A DNA stretch of 38,128 nt, taken from positions 1 to 38,128 of the forward strand of contig LFSG01000013.1 in assembly GCA_001512685.1 (NCBI GenBank), given 5' to 3'. The position numbers and the translations under genes were made by a program. Positions 17,778 through 25,712 of this stretch are shown here, in pieces. Origin of the DNA: Clostridiales bacterium DTU072 (lineage in GTDB: Bacteria; Bacillota; Clostridia; Christensenellales; DTU072). The notes under the pieces are model-generated. The model was given only the letters and a program-made list of their open reading frames with translations. It was not told the origin of the DNA and ran no database searches. Position 1 is the stretch's first letter, and every line of letters begins with the position of its first letter.

Positions 17778-17995
17778 TATTTTGACAAAATTCTCCAAAA
17801 TATTTGTCTTTGGTTTTTTTATTTAACATTTATGGACAAATGGTCTATGTAGGGAATAATTTCCACCAAAATTTTTATAATTTACAAAGAAATTAGCTGT
17901 CCAATTTTGGCCATTTGCGTTAATTTTTAGCCAAAATGTGGATATTTTGTAAAATTAAATTATGGATTTTTTTGATAATTTAAAAAAAATTTTAA

Positions 17996-18012
17996 AAAGT
18001 GGTTGAAAGTGG
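17996..18012 (+). promoter_or_regulatory. MraZ operator: two AAAGTGG boxes
   Basis: AAAGTGG (17996-18002), TTG and AAAGTGG (18006-18012) form a direct repeat with a 10-bp period. MraZ proteins are known to bind tandem boxes of this kind upstream of mraZ. The boxes flank and overlap the -35 element, so binding should block transcription of the cluster. Confidence 0.75.
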
Positions 18013-18031
18013 AAAAAATATATGTTATGAT
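18003..18031 (+). promoter_or_regulatory. Sigma-A promoter of the mraZ/dcw cluster
   Basis: TTGAAA (18003-18008), a 17-base spacer and TATGAT (18026-18031). Predicted +1 is about 18038; AAGGAG (18042-18047) precedes the mraZ ATG. The upstream 17778-17995 stretch is very AT-rich and has only a weak inverted repeat (17904-17911 with 17930-17937). Confidence 0.75.
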
Positions 18032-18053
18032 AATATCACATAAGGAGTATACT

Positions 18054-18485
18054 ATGTTTTTCGGAACGCACAGATTATCGCTGGACGATAAAAACAGAAT
18101 GAGATTGCCCGCAAAGTTCAGGGCAAAGATGGGCGATGATTTTGTTTTGTTCTTGGGAACTGATGGCTGTCTTTTCGTTATGAGCGAAGAGGAATTTGAG
18201 AACTTTATAAAAAAGATTGAAAACGTGCCGCTTTCGGCTCACGATAAACAAAACGCAATAAGGGCAATCACAGGCAGGGTATACATTCCCGAAGAAGACG
18301 CGCAAGGAAGGTTTATTTTGCCTTCCGAGCTGAAGAAAGCCGCTAATATAAACAAAAAGGTAGTATTCATGGGCGTCAGGAACAGGATTGAGATTTGGAG
18401 CGAAGAGATTTACGATGCTAAGTTCAGTCTTTCCGAAAACACTATGGACGCCGCGATAGACGCCTTAAAGGAATACGGTTTTTGA
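18054..18485 (+). CDS. mraZ: Transcriptional regulator MraZ
   Basis: A 143-residue MraZ with two AbrB-like SpoVT domains, each carrying the D-x-K/Q-x-R-x-x-L/P-type motif: SLDDKNRMRLPAKFR near the N-terminus and EDAQGRFILPSELK in the second half. MraZ is a DNA-binding repressor of its own division and wall cluster. The ATG at 18054 has AAGGAG six bases upstream. A longer frame reaching 18003 would begin inside the promoter and is rejected. Two likely MraZ boxes overlap the promoter, so autoregulation is expected. rsmH starts one base after its stop. Confidence 0.95.
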   Translation: MFFGTHRLSLDDKNRMRLPAKFRAKMGDDFVLFLGTDGCLFVMSEEEFENFIKKIENVPLSAHDKQNAIRAITGRVYIPEEDAQGRFILPSELKKAANINKKVVFMGVRNRIEIWSEEIYDAKFSLSENTMDAAIDALKEYGF

Positions 18486-18486
18486 T

Positions 18487-19422
18487 ATGACTGAATATAA
18501 ACACATACCCGTTTTGTATAACGAGGTATTGACGGGATTAAAGATTAATCCCCAAGGAATTTACTTTGACGGCACGCTTGGCGGCGCAGGTCATAGTGAG
18601 GGAATCTTAAAACGCTTAACGACAGGCAAGCTTATAGCTACCGATAAGGACAACGCGGCTATTGAAAACGCCCGAAAAAAACTTGCCGATTATGCGGACA
18701 AGCTGTTTCTGATTAATGACGATTACAAGAATATAATCGGTCATTTGAAGAAAATGGGCATTTCGGCTTTGGACGGTATTTTGCTTGATTTGGGTGTCAG
18801 TTCTTATCAGATTGATACGCCGGAAAGGGGTTTTTCGTACATTAACGACGCTCCTTTGGACATGAGAATGGATACTTCTCAAAGCAAAAACGCCTATCAG
18901 GTAATCAATGAGTATGACGAGCGTGAATTGGCGGATATATTATTCAATTACGGAGAAGAAAAATACGCCAAGAAAATCGCTTCAAAGATTGTATCACAAC
19001 GAAAGATAAAGCCCATTGAAAGCACCTTGGAATTAGCCGAATTGGTAAACAGCTGCATACCGCCCAAAGAAAGATATGCGCGTGGCAATCCCGCGAAGAG
19101 AATCTTTCAAGCTGTGCGCATTGAGGTTAACGACGAATTAAAAGGACTTAAGGAGTTCATTTCCGAAATCGTTATATTTTATCTCAAAAAGGGCGGAAGG
19201 ATGTGCGTGATAACCTTTCATTCATTGGAAGACAGAATAGTAAAGCATTGCTTTAAGGAATTGGAAACAGACTGTATATGCGATAAGCGTTTGCCGATGT
19301 GCGTATGCAATAAAAGAAAGGAGATTGAGATTATAACAAAAAAACCTATATGCGGAGAAAAGGAAGCTGATATAAATAAAAGAGCGTCAAGCGCAAGGTT
19401 GCGAATAATTGAAAGGGTGTAA
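18487..19422 (+). CDS. rsmH: 16S rRNA m4C1402 methyltransferase
   Basis: This 311-residue SAM-dependent methyltransferase (MraW) opens with HIPVLYNEVLTGL and has the SAM-binding motif FDGTLGGAGHSEGIL, then LDLGVSSYQID and RGFSYINDAPLDMRMD. Late in the protein come ITFHSLEDRIVK and SARLRIIERV. It methylates N4 of C1402 in 16S rRNA. It is the standard second gene of dcw clusters. Its stop codon overlaps the ribosome binding site of the next gene, which suggests tight coupling. Confidence 0.97.
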   Translation: MTEYKHIPVLYNEVLTGLKINPQGIYFDGTLGGAGHSEGILKRLTTGKLIATDKDNAAIENARKKLADYADKLFLINDDYKNIIGHLKKMGISALDGILLDLGVSSYQIDTPERGFSYINDAPLDMRMDTSQSKNAYQVINEYDERELADILFNYGEEKYAKKIASKIVSQRKIKPIESTLELAELVNSCIPPKERYARGNPAKRIFQAVRIEVNDELKGLKEFISEIVIFYLKKGGRMCVITFHSLEDRIVKHCFKELETDCICDKRLPMCVCNKRKEIEIITKKPICGEKEADINKRASSARLRIIERV

Positions 19423-19432
19423 GGAGGTAAAT

Positions 19433-20041
19433 ATGGGCAATTACAGTCAATTGGGCACAAAAAAATTGGAAATGACCAATTACGATATTTTTATGCTGAA
19501 CAAAAACAAGAAAAAGGCGGAATGCAAATTGTTTGACAGACGAGAAAGTCCCGTAGAGATTTCTTACGAAAATTATAAAAAGAAATTCGCCGCAAAAGAA
19601 GAAGACAGACCTTGCGACTCCTATAAAGATTATTTAATTAAGCAGCTGGAAAGATCGACCCCTGAAAGGATACTTACGGAAGAAGAATTTTATGGAGGTA
19701 CAAGGGCGAAAGCGAAGAAAACCTTTCCCAAAGAAAGGATTAGAAGTACAAAAGATAAAAATGATAAACCTTCAGCTTTTTCCGCTTTTTGCAGAAAAAT
19801 ATTCGGCAATGTGGAATTAAAGAAGGGCGCAAAAATTTTTATTGTTTTTTATGTTCTTATAGTGATTGCTATTGCATCTATTTTAATAGTGATGAACACA
19901 TCGTCGCCGATTTCATCGGTTTCCGCTGACGCTTCGGGAGAAAACATCGAAAGCGAAGGCGTGCAGCCCATGGTGCTGCAGCAAGAGGAGAACGATAATC
20001 GAAATTGGTTTGACAAATTGTGCGATTCATTAAATAAGTAA
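19433..20041 (+). CDS. Single-pass membrane protein in the ftsL position
   Basis: This 202-residue protein occupies the slot normally held by ftsL, between rsmH and the division PBP. It has a long, highly charged cytoplasmic N-terminus of about 130 residues, one membrane helix (about residues 134-156, IFIVFYVLIVIAIASILIVM) and a short acidic, Ser-rich outer tail. Typical FtsL is about 100-120 residues, with a short cytoplasmic part and an extracellular leucine-zipper coiled coil. No such coiled coil is visible here, so the FtsL name is withheld. AAGGAGG precedes the ATG by five bases. It may be a lineage-specific divisome component. Confidence 0.8.
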   Translation: MGNYSQLGTKKLEMTNYDIFMLNKNKKKAECKLFDRRESPVEISYENYKKKFAAKEEDRPCDSYKDYLIKQLERSTPERILTEEEFYGGTRAKAKKTFPKERIRSTKDKNDKPSAFSAFCRKIFGNVELKKGAKIFIVFYVLIVIAIASILIVMNTSSPISSVSADASGENIESEGVQPMVLQQEENDNRNWFDKLCDSLNK

Positions 20042-20092
20042 AGGAGCAACGGCATTATCAAATTCACTGATTACAGACAAAGGAAGAGGTTA

Positions 20093-21946
20093 TTGGCAAT
20101 TATGGCGCTGGTAACCTTTTTGTTTGTCGCAATTATCTCAAAACTTGTATATATTCAACTGGTAAACGGCAAGGAATTGCAACTAAAAGCTCTTGACCAA
20201 TGGACCAGAGATATTCCCGTTGTTGGAGAAAGGGGAAATATTTATGACCGCAACGGCGTTTTGCTTGCGGATACCTATACCACATATACCGTTTATGTCC
20301 GTCCCGTATCCGTAAAAGATAAATACGGCACGTCTGAAGCGCTGGCAAGGGTTTTGGGCGTAAACAGGGAAAAGCTTTACACAAAAATGATGTCCAAGGT
20401 CAGCGAGATTACCGTTGCCAAAAAAGTGTTGAAGTACCAGATGCTTGACATAATAAATTCGCCCAATGTGTCGGGCGTATATTTTTCTCCGAATATAGCA
20501 AGGAATTATCCTTACGGAGATTTCATGACACAGCTGCTGGGATTTACGAATATAGACGGCGCGGGGCAAGCGGGGGTTGAAGCGTATTATGACAAATACT
20601 TAAAAGGCAAAAACGGCTATATTTTAACCGAAACCGACCTTGTGGGCAGAGAGCTTGAAGAAAATGTTACAAGATACATACAAGGCGGGAAGGGATGCGA
20701 TATATATCTGACAATCGATTATAACATTCAATGCTTTGCCGAAAACGCCGTATCAAGCGCCTTTTCAAAATATAGCCCCAAGAGCGCCAATTGTATTGTC
20801 ATAAACGCCAAGACAGGCGAGGTGCTGGCGATGGCGCAGCGCCCCTCATTCGATCTTAACGCCGTTCCGAGAGATAATATCGCCGAATTATTTGCCAATT
20901 CAAAAAGCTTTTTGGTAAGCAACGTATATGAGTCAGGCTCTACATTTAAGATACTTACCACGGCGATGGGACTGGATTACGGCGTTATTGATAGAGATTA
21001 CAGGTTTTTTTGTCCGGGATACAGAATAATAGACGGTCAAAGGATAAAGTGTTGGAAAACCATAGGGCACGGCTCCGAAGTATTTGATGAGGGGGTGCAA
21101 AATTCGTGCAACTGCTTATTTATGGATATAGCGGGCAGAGTAGGAATAAAAAAATTCTATGAAGGAATAAGAAAATTCGGATTAACGGTAAAGACGGGCA
21201 TAGATATGAGCGGAGAAGCGTCGGGACTTATTATTCCGGAAAAAGACGTAAAGCCGGTAGACCTTGCCCGCATGGGTTTTGGTCAAGCGATAGCCGTAAC
21301 GCCTATTGAGCTGCTGGTAGCATGCGCCGCGGTAATTAACGGCGGCAAAATGGTTACCCCGTACATATTGGACAGAGTGGAGGACGGGAATAAAACGGTA
21401 TACAGAAATTATCCAAACTATAAAGACAGTGTAATAAAGCCGACGACTTCAAAAGAAATGAGAGAAATACTTGAAACGGTGGTAACAAAGGGCAGCGGCA
21501 GGCAGGCTTCGGTAAACGGCTATCGTATCGGCGGCAAAACGGGCACGGCGCAAAAATACGAAAACGGCGTTATCGCTCGAGGCAAATATATGTCTTCTTT
21601 TATCGGTTTTGCTCCCGCCGACGATCCTGAATATATAGCGCTTATGATGGTGGACGAACCCGCGGGCGGCCTTTATTACGGCAGTATTGTGGCGGCTCCG
21701 TATATAAGCGAAGTTTTCAAAAACATATTTGCGTATAAAGGGATATCTCCTCAAAATAAAGAACCCAAGGAGCATTTTCTGATGCCAAATCTGGTGGGTA
21801 TGAATGTCACTCAAGCAAAATATACTTTGTATAATAAAAATTTGTATTACGAAATCGCAGGCGAAGGAGATAAAGTGATTAAGCAAATACCGATTGCGGG
21901 CAGCTTTGTAAATACGGACAATATTGTATTGATTGAATTGGGATAA
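20093..21946 (+). CDS. ftsI: Class B penicillin-binding protein, FtsI/SpoVD type
   Basis: About 617 residues: an N-terminal membrane helix, a PBP dimerisation domain (GERGNIYDRNGVLLADTY), a transpeptidase domain and one C-terminal PASTA domain (about 563-617). Active-site motifs are STFK in YESGSTFK, SCN in QNSCN, and KTGT in GGKTGTAQ. The Pro usual before GSTFK is Ser here. The enzyme cross-links septal peptidoglycan with FtsW. The start is uncertain. TTG 20093 is the first standard codon, but AAGGAG (20041-20046) suits an ATT at 20054, which would add the basic tail IKFTDYRQRKRLL. One PASTA domain resembles SpoVD, but the location fits the vegetative division PBP. Confidence 0.93.
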   Translation: MAIMALVTFLFVAIISKLVYIQLVNGKELQLKALDQWTRDIPVVGERGNIYDRNGVLLADTYTTYTVYVRPVSVKDKYGTSEALARVLGVNREKLYTKMMSKVSEITVAKKVLKYQMLDIINSPNVSGVYFSPNIARNYPYGDFMTQLLGFTNIDGAGQAGVEAYYDKYLKGKNGYILTETDLVGRELEENVTRYIQGGKGCDIYLTIDYNIQCFAENAVSSAFSKYSPKSANCIVINAKTGEVLAMAQRPSFDLNAVPRDNIAELFANSKSFLVSNVYESGSTFKILTTAMGLDYGVIDRDYRFFCPGYRIIDGQRIKCWKTIGHGSEVFDEGVQNSCNCLFMDIAGRVGIKKFYEGIRKFGLTVKTGIDMSGEASGLIIPEKDVKPVDLARMGFGQAIAVTPIELLVACAAVINGGKMVTPYILDRVEDGNKTVYRNYPNYKDSVIKPTTSKEMREILETVVTKGSGRQASVNGYRIGGKTGTAQKYENGVIARGKYMSSFIGFAPADDPEYIALMMVDEPAGGLYYGSIVAAPYISEVFKNIFAYKGISPQNKEPKEHFLMPNLVGMNVTQAKYTLYNKNLYYEIAGEGDKVIKQIPIAGSFVNTDNIVLIELG

Positions 21947-21956
21947 GGAGGAAATA

Positions 21957-23399
21957 ATGACATTACGCGAATTAACGGAAGGGATAGAAATTGTTTCTTC
22001 AAATGCCGAAATGGACGCCGAAGTAAAAGGCATAAAAATTGACAGCAGAAAAGTGCGGGCATCAGACTTGTTTATAGCGTTGAGCGGAGAAAAAGACGGA
22101 CATAATTACATCGGAGAAGCGTTAAAAAACGGCGCTTTTGCCATAGTATGCAATAAGGCGATCAATCAGGATATACCTCATATTCAAGTGCGGGATACAA
22201 GGAAAGCGTTTGCGCTTATCGCTTCCAATTATTACGGCAACGCGCACAAAAAAATGAAAATTATTTTTGTTACTGGCACAAACGGAAAGACCACCACTAC
22301 CTATATAATAAATTCTTTATTGAAAGCCAACGGCCACAAAACCGCTGTGATAGGAACGCTGGGAGCGGTAATTGACGAAAAAAAAATAAATACAGATTTG
22401 ACCACTCCCGATCCGCTTGATTTGCATAGGCTTTTCAGCAAAGCTTACGAAAGCGGCGTGGAGTATGTGATAATGGAAGCAAGCGCCCACGCCATTTATT
22501 ATAAAAAATTAGAGGGCTTGAAAGCGGAAGCAGCCGTGTTTACTAATATTTCTCAAGACCATTTGGATTTTTTCGGCAATATGGCAAAATACGCAAGGAC
22601 AAAAACAAGCTTTTTTAGCAATGAAAGAATGAAATTGAGCATAATAAACTCCGATGACGAATACGGGAGAAAAATACTTTCCAAAAAGAATTGCTTGTGC
22701 TTGAGTTACGGAATAAACAATCCTTCGGATGTGTTTGCCGTCGATATAGTTACATACAACGCCAAGACAAGATTTATATTAAACGCTTTTGACGAAGTGG
22801 CGGAAATAACCATTCCGCTATACGGCAGGTTTAACGTATACAATACGCTGGCCGCGATTGCGGTGGCCAGAGCTTTATCCATTCCCATGAGCGTAATACT
22901 CAAGGCTTTAAGCGGCCTAAAGGAAGTAAGCGGCAGGTTCAATATTATAAAGGAGGACATAACGGTAATAATAGATTATGCCCATACTCCCGACGGATTG
23001 GAAAACCTGCTTAAAGCGGTAAAAAGCCTTGACGGGGGAAGAATTATTACGGTATTCGGATGCGGAGGAAATCGAGACGCGGTAAAGCGCCCCATAATGG
23101 GAACAGTTGCGGCCATGTACAGCGACTTTTGCGTTATCACGTCGGACAATCCCCGTTTTGAAGACCCCATGGATATTATAAGGCAAGTGGAAAAGGGGGT
23201 TAGGGCGGTAACTCAAAACTATATATGCATTAAAGACAGGGAAAACGCGATAGCGTACGCCATTAAATTCGCCCAAGCCGGCGATAAAGTGGTGGTTGCG
23301 GGCAAAGGCGGCGAGAATTACTTAGATATTATGGGGGTAAAACATCCTTATTCGGATAAAAAAGCGGTGATGTCGGCCATAAGGAGTTACAGAAATTGA
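21957..23399 (+). CDS. murE: UDP-MurNAc-tripeptide synthetase, meso-DAP type
   Basis: A 480-residue Mur ligase. It has the ATP loop TGTNGKTTT (about residues 105-113), the carbamylated-Lys region, and FGCGGNRDAVKRP in the C-terminal domain. The substrate motif DNPR (397-400) is the signature of enzymes that add meso-diaminopimelate; L-Lys enzymes have other residues there. This predicts A1gamma-type mDAP peptidoglycan. The ATG at 21957 has AAGGAGG about six bases upstream; an upstream in-frame ATG lies inside the PBP gene. It overlaps mraY by four bases. Confidence 0.96.
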   Translation: MTLRELTEGIEIVSSNAEMDAEVKGIKIDSRKVRASDLFIALSGEKDGHNYIGEALKNGAFAIVCNKAINQDIPHIQVRDTRKAFALIASNYYGNAHKKMKIIFVTGTNGKTTTTYIINSLLKANGHKTAVIGTLGAVIDEKKINTDLTTPDPLDLHRLFSKAYESGVEYVIMEASAHAIYYKKLEGLKAEAAVFTNISQDHLDFFGNMAKYARTKTSFFSNERMKLSIINSDDEYGRKILSKKNCLCLSYGINNPSDVFAVDIVTYNAKTRFILNAFDEVAEITIPLYGRFNVYNTLAAIAVARALSIPMSVILKALSGLKEVSGRFNIIKEDITVIIDYAHTPDGLENLLKAVKSLDGGRIITVFGCGGNRDAVKRPIMGTVAAMYSDFCVITSDNPRFEDPMDIIRQVEKGVRAVTQNYICIKDRENAIAYAIKFAQAGDKVVVAGKGGENYLDIMGVKHPYSDKKAVMSAIRSYRN

Positions 23400-24388
23400 T
23401 AAAATACTTACTTGCCGTTCTTATATCATTTTCCGTCGGCATGATTATTGCCCCTTTTATCATTAAATTGATAAAAAGAATGAATGCTCGGCAAACCATT
23501 TTGCAGTATGTGCAACAACATGAAGCCAAACAGGGAATACCCACAATGGGCGGAAGTATTTTTATTCTTGCCACGGCTTTTACCGTATTGGTATTGGACG
23601 GCGCCAATAATTCTTTTTGCTTATTTGCCATGTTGGTAATGCTAAGCTACGGAATACTGGGATTTTTGGACGATTTTCTTAAAGTTGCGTTAAAAAGAAA
23701 TTTGGGATTGAGAAGCTACCAAAAAATTATTTCGCAATTTTTGATTGCGCTTATAGCCAGTTATTTCGCTTACAAAAATCGCTATGTGGGCACAGCGGTA
23801 AATATTCCCATATTCAATATCCTCATTGACTTCAAATGGTGGTATTTGCCGTTCAGCGTTTTTATTTATATCGCGCTTACCAATTCGGTTAATTTGACCG
23901 ACGGGCTGGACGGTCTTTCAGGCAACGTTTGCTGCGTATATTTTGCGGTATACTTTGTTGTGGCGTATATGGAAATGACAAACGCCAATGATTTGGGAAG
24001 GACTTTGTACGCTAAAGAAATATCAGGCTTATTGATATTCATAGGCGCTTTAATAGGCGGACTTACGGCTTTTCTTTGGCATAATTCGTTTAAGGCCAAA
24101 ATAATAATGGGCGATATGGGCAGCATGGCTTTGGGAGGATGCGGCGCTATGGTGGCTATGCTTACAAAAAATCCTTTTTTAATTCTTCTTGCAGGAATAA
24201 TGTTTGTGGTTTCCAGCATATCAGTAATAATACAGGTAATCATATTTAAGCTGAAGCGTAAAAGGGTATTCTTGATGGCTCCTTTTCATCACCATATGGA
24301 ATTAAAGGGAATACCGGAGCCCAAGATTGTATCTTATTATACAATTATAACCTTTATAGGCGGAGTGATAAGTCTTATTGTAATGTGA
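23396..24388 (+). CDS. mraY: Phospho-MurNAc-pentapeptide transferase
   Basis: A 330-residue integral membrane enzyme with about ten helices that transfers phospho-MurNAc-pentapeptide to undecaprenyl phosphate, forming lipid I. Visible motifs are GIPTMGG, the Asp pair in LGFLDDFLK, NLTDGLDGL, GDMGSMALG and the C-terminal APFHHHMELKG. It starts with TTG in a TTGA overlap with the murE stop codon, which implies translational coupling. Normally murF lies between murE and mraY; here it is absent. Confidence 0.96.
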   Translation: MIKYLLAVLISFSVGMIIAPFIIKLIKRMNARQTILQYVQQHEAKQGIPTMGGSIFILATAFTVLVLDGANNSFCLFAMLVMLSYGILGFLDDFLKVALKRNLGLRSYQKIISQFLIALIASYFAYKNRYVGTAVNIPIFNILIDFKWWYLPFSVFIYIALTNSVNLTDGLDGLSGNVCCVYFAVYFVVAYMEMTNANDLGRTLYAKEISGLLIFIGALIGGLTAFLWHNSFKAKIIMGDMGSMALGGCGAMVAMLTKNPFLILLAGIMFVVSSISVIIQVIIFKLKRKRVFLMAPFHHHMELKGIPEPKIVSYYTIITFIGGVISLIVM

Positions 24389-24398
24389 GGTGAGCGTT

Positions 24399-25712
24399 AT
24401 GAATTTAAGCGGGAAAAAAGCGCTTGTGCTTGGAATGCGCGCAAGCGGCATATCGGCTTGTAATTTGTTAAAAACACTTGGAGCTGAAGTTTTCTGCTAT
24501 GACGACTTTGTTAACCCCACTCAAAACGGTTTTGTAAATGTCAAGGGCTTGCCCATAGATGAGATATTGCGCGATGTGAGCTTGATAGCGATAAGCCCTT
24601 CCATACCCGACAATCATGAAATTCTAATTGCCGCTAAAAAAACTAAAATACCCGTAATAAGCGAACTTGAATTGGGGGCAAGACATCTTAAATATCCGCA
24701 AATAGCGGTAACGGGCACAAACGGAAAGACAACCACGGTATGCATGATGCAAAAATTATTGTCAAATTGCGGACTAAAAGTAAAGACAATGGGGAATATA
24801 GGTTATCCCGTATCACAGGTAGTGTTGGACAATACGCCCATGGACTACGCGATTATTGAAGCCTCAAGCTTTCAATTGCAGGGAGTCAAGCATTTTCATC
24901 CCCGTATTTCTGTAATAATGAACATAGCGCCCGACCATATGGAAAGATATTTAACTTTTAACGATTATGTCAACGCCAAAAAGAAAATATTCAAAAACCA
25001 ACGCAAGGACGATTTCATTATTTTGAATTATGACGATAAAAATGTAAGGGCGCTTGCCTCGGAATGCAGGGCAAAAATAATATACATCAGCTTAAAAAAG
25101 CAGCTGTCCGAAGTATACATAAAAGATAATTATTATTTTTTTCAAGACACTTTGCTGTGCCATATAAAAGAAAGCTGCGTAAGGGGAGAACATAACAGAT
25201 ACAATTTGCTTGCCGCAATGAATACCGGCGCTTTGCTTAGATGCAAAAGGGAACACATGTTGAATCTTATCAGAGATTACACCCCTTTGCCGCACAGAGT
25301 GGAATATGTTACCACGCTTAACGGAAAGAGTTTTTATAATGATTCAAAAGGAACAAATATTCATGCCTGCCGATATGCCATAAATACTCTGGAAGGAGAG
25401 ATAGGCTTAATAATGGGCGGCAGCGATAAGAATGAGGATTATTGCGAATTTTTTGAGAATATTGATGAAAAAGTAAAATACATAACGGTTACGGGAAATA
25501 ATGCGGAAAAAATTTATGCCGCCGCGTTAAAGATGGGTTTTTGCAATATTTCCATTGAAGACACTTTGAAAGCATGCGTAGAAAAATTGAGCGCGTTAAA
25601 CGACATAAAGAATGTTTTGTTTTCGCCGTCGGCGGCGAGCTTTGACAGATATTCCAATTATGCCGAGAGGGGCGACGCCTTCAAAGGTATAGTCTATGAA
25701 ATTAACCTTTAA
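24399..25712 (+). CDS. murD: UDP-MurNAc-L-alanine:D-glutamate ligase
   Basis: A 437-residue Mur ligase. A Rossmann-like N-terminal domain holds LVLGMRASGISACNLL, and the central domain has the ATP loop TGTNGKTTT (about residues 106-114) and the EASSFQLQ segment. NDSKGTN and the C-terminal FSPSAASFDRYSNYAERGDAFK are typical MurD motifs. It adds D-Glu to UDP-MurNAc-L-Ala. The ATG at 24399 has AGGTG six bases upstream; a GTG at 24390 is too close to that site. Its last 17 bases overlap ftsW. Confidence 0.96.
   Translation: MNLSGKKALVLGMRASGISACNLLKTLGAEVFCYDDFVNPTQNGFVNVKGLPIDEILRDVSLIAISPSIPDNHEILIAAKKTKIPVISELELGARHLKYPQIAVTGTNGKTTTVCMMQKLLSNCGLKVKTMGNIGYPVSQVVLDNTPMDYAIIEASSFQLQGVKHFHPRISVIMNIAPDHMERYLTFNDYVNAKKKIFKNQRKDDFIILNYDDKNVRALASECRAKIIYISLKKQLSEVYIKDNYYFFQDTLLCHIKESCVRGEHNRYNLLAAMNTGALLRCKREHMLNLIRDYTPLPHRVEYVTTLNGKSFYNDSKGTNIHACRYAINTLEGEIGLIMGGSDKNEDYCEFFENIDEKVKYITVTGNNAEKIYAAALKMGFCNISIEDTLKACVEKLSALNDIKNVLFSPSAASFDRYSNYAERGDAFKGIVYEINL

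Noticed and set aside
17904-17937. ATTTTGGC...GCCAAAAT inverted repeat upstream of mraZ
   Set aside because: Only eight base pairs with an 18-base gap in AT-rich DNA; too weak to call an operator.
17778-17995. AT-rich region before mraZ as a replication origin or small-RNA gene
   Set aside because: No DnaA-box cluster, promoter plus terminator pair or conserved RNA motif could be seen. Only a weak 8-bp inverted repeat is present.
18003-18053. N-terminal extension of mraZ
   Set aside because: It would begin in the -35 element. MFFGTHRLSLDDK is the family start and has its own AAGGAG.
21449-22033. 194-codon minus-strand open frame across the PBP-murE junction
   Set aside because: Antisense to two certain genes, with no motif or ribosome binding site.
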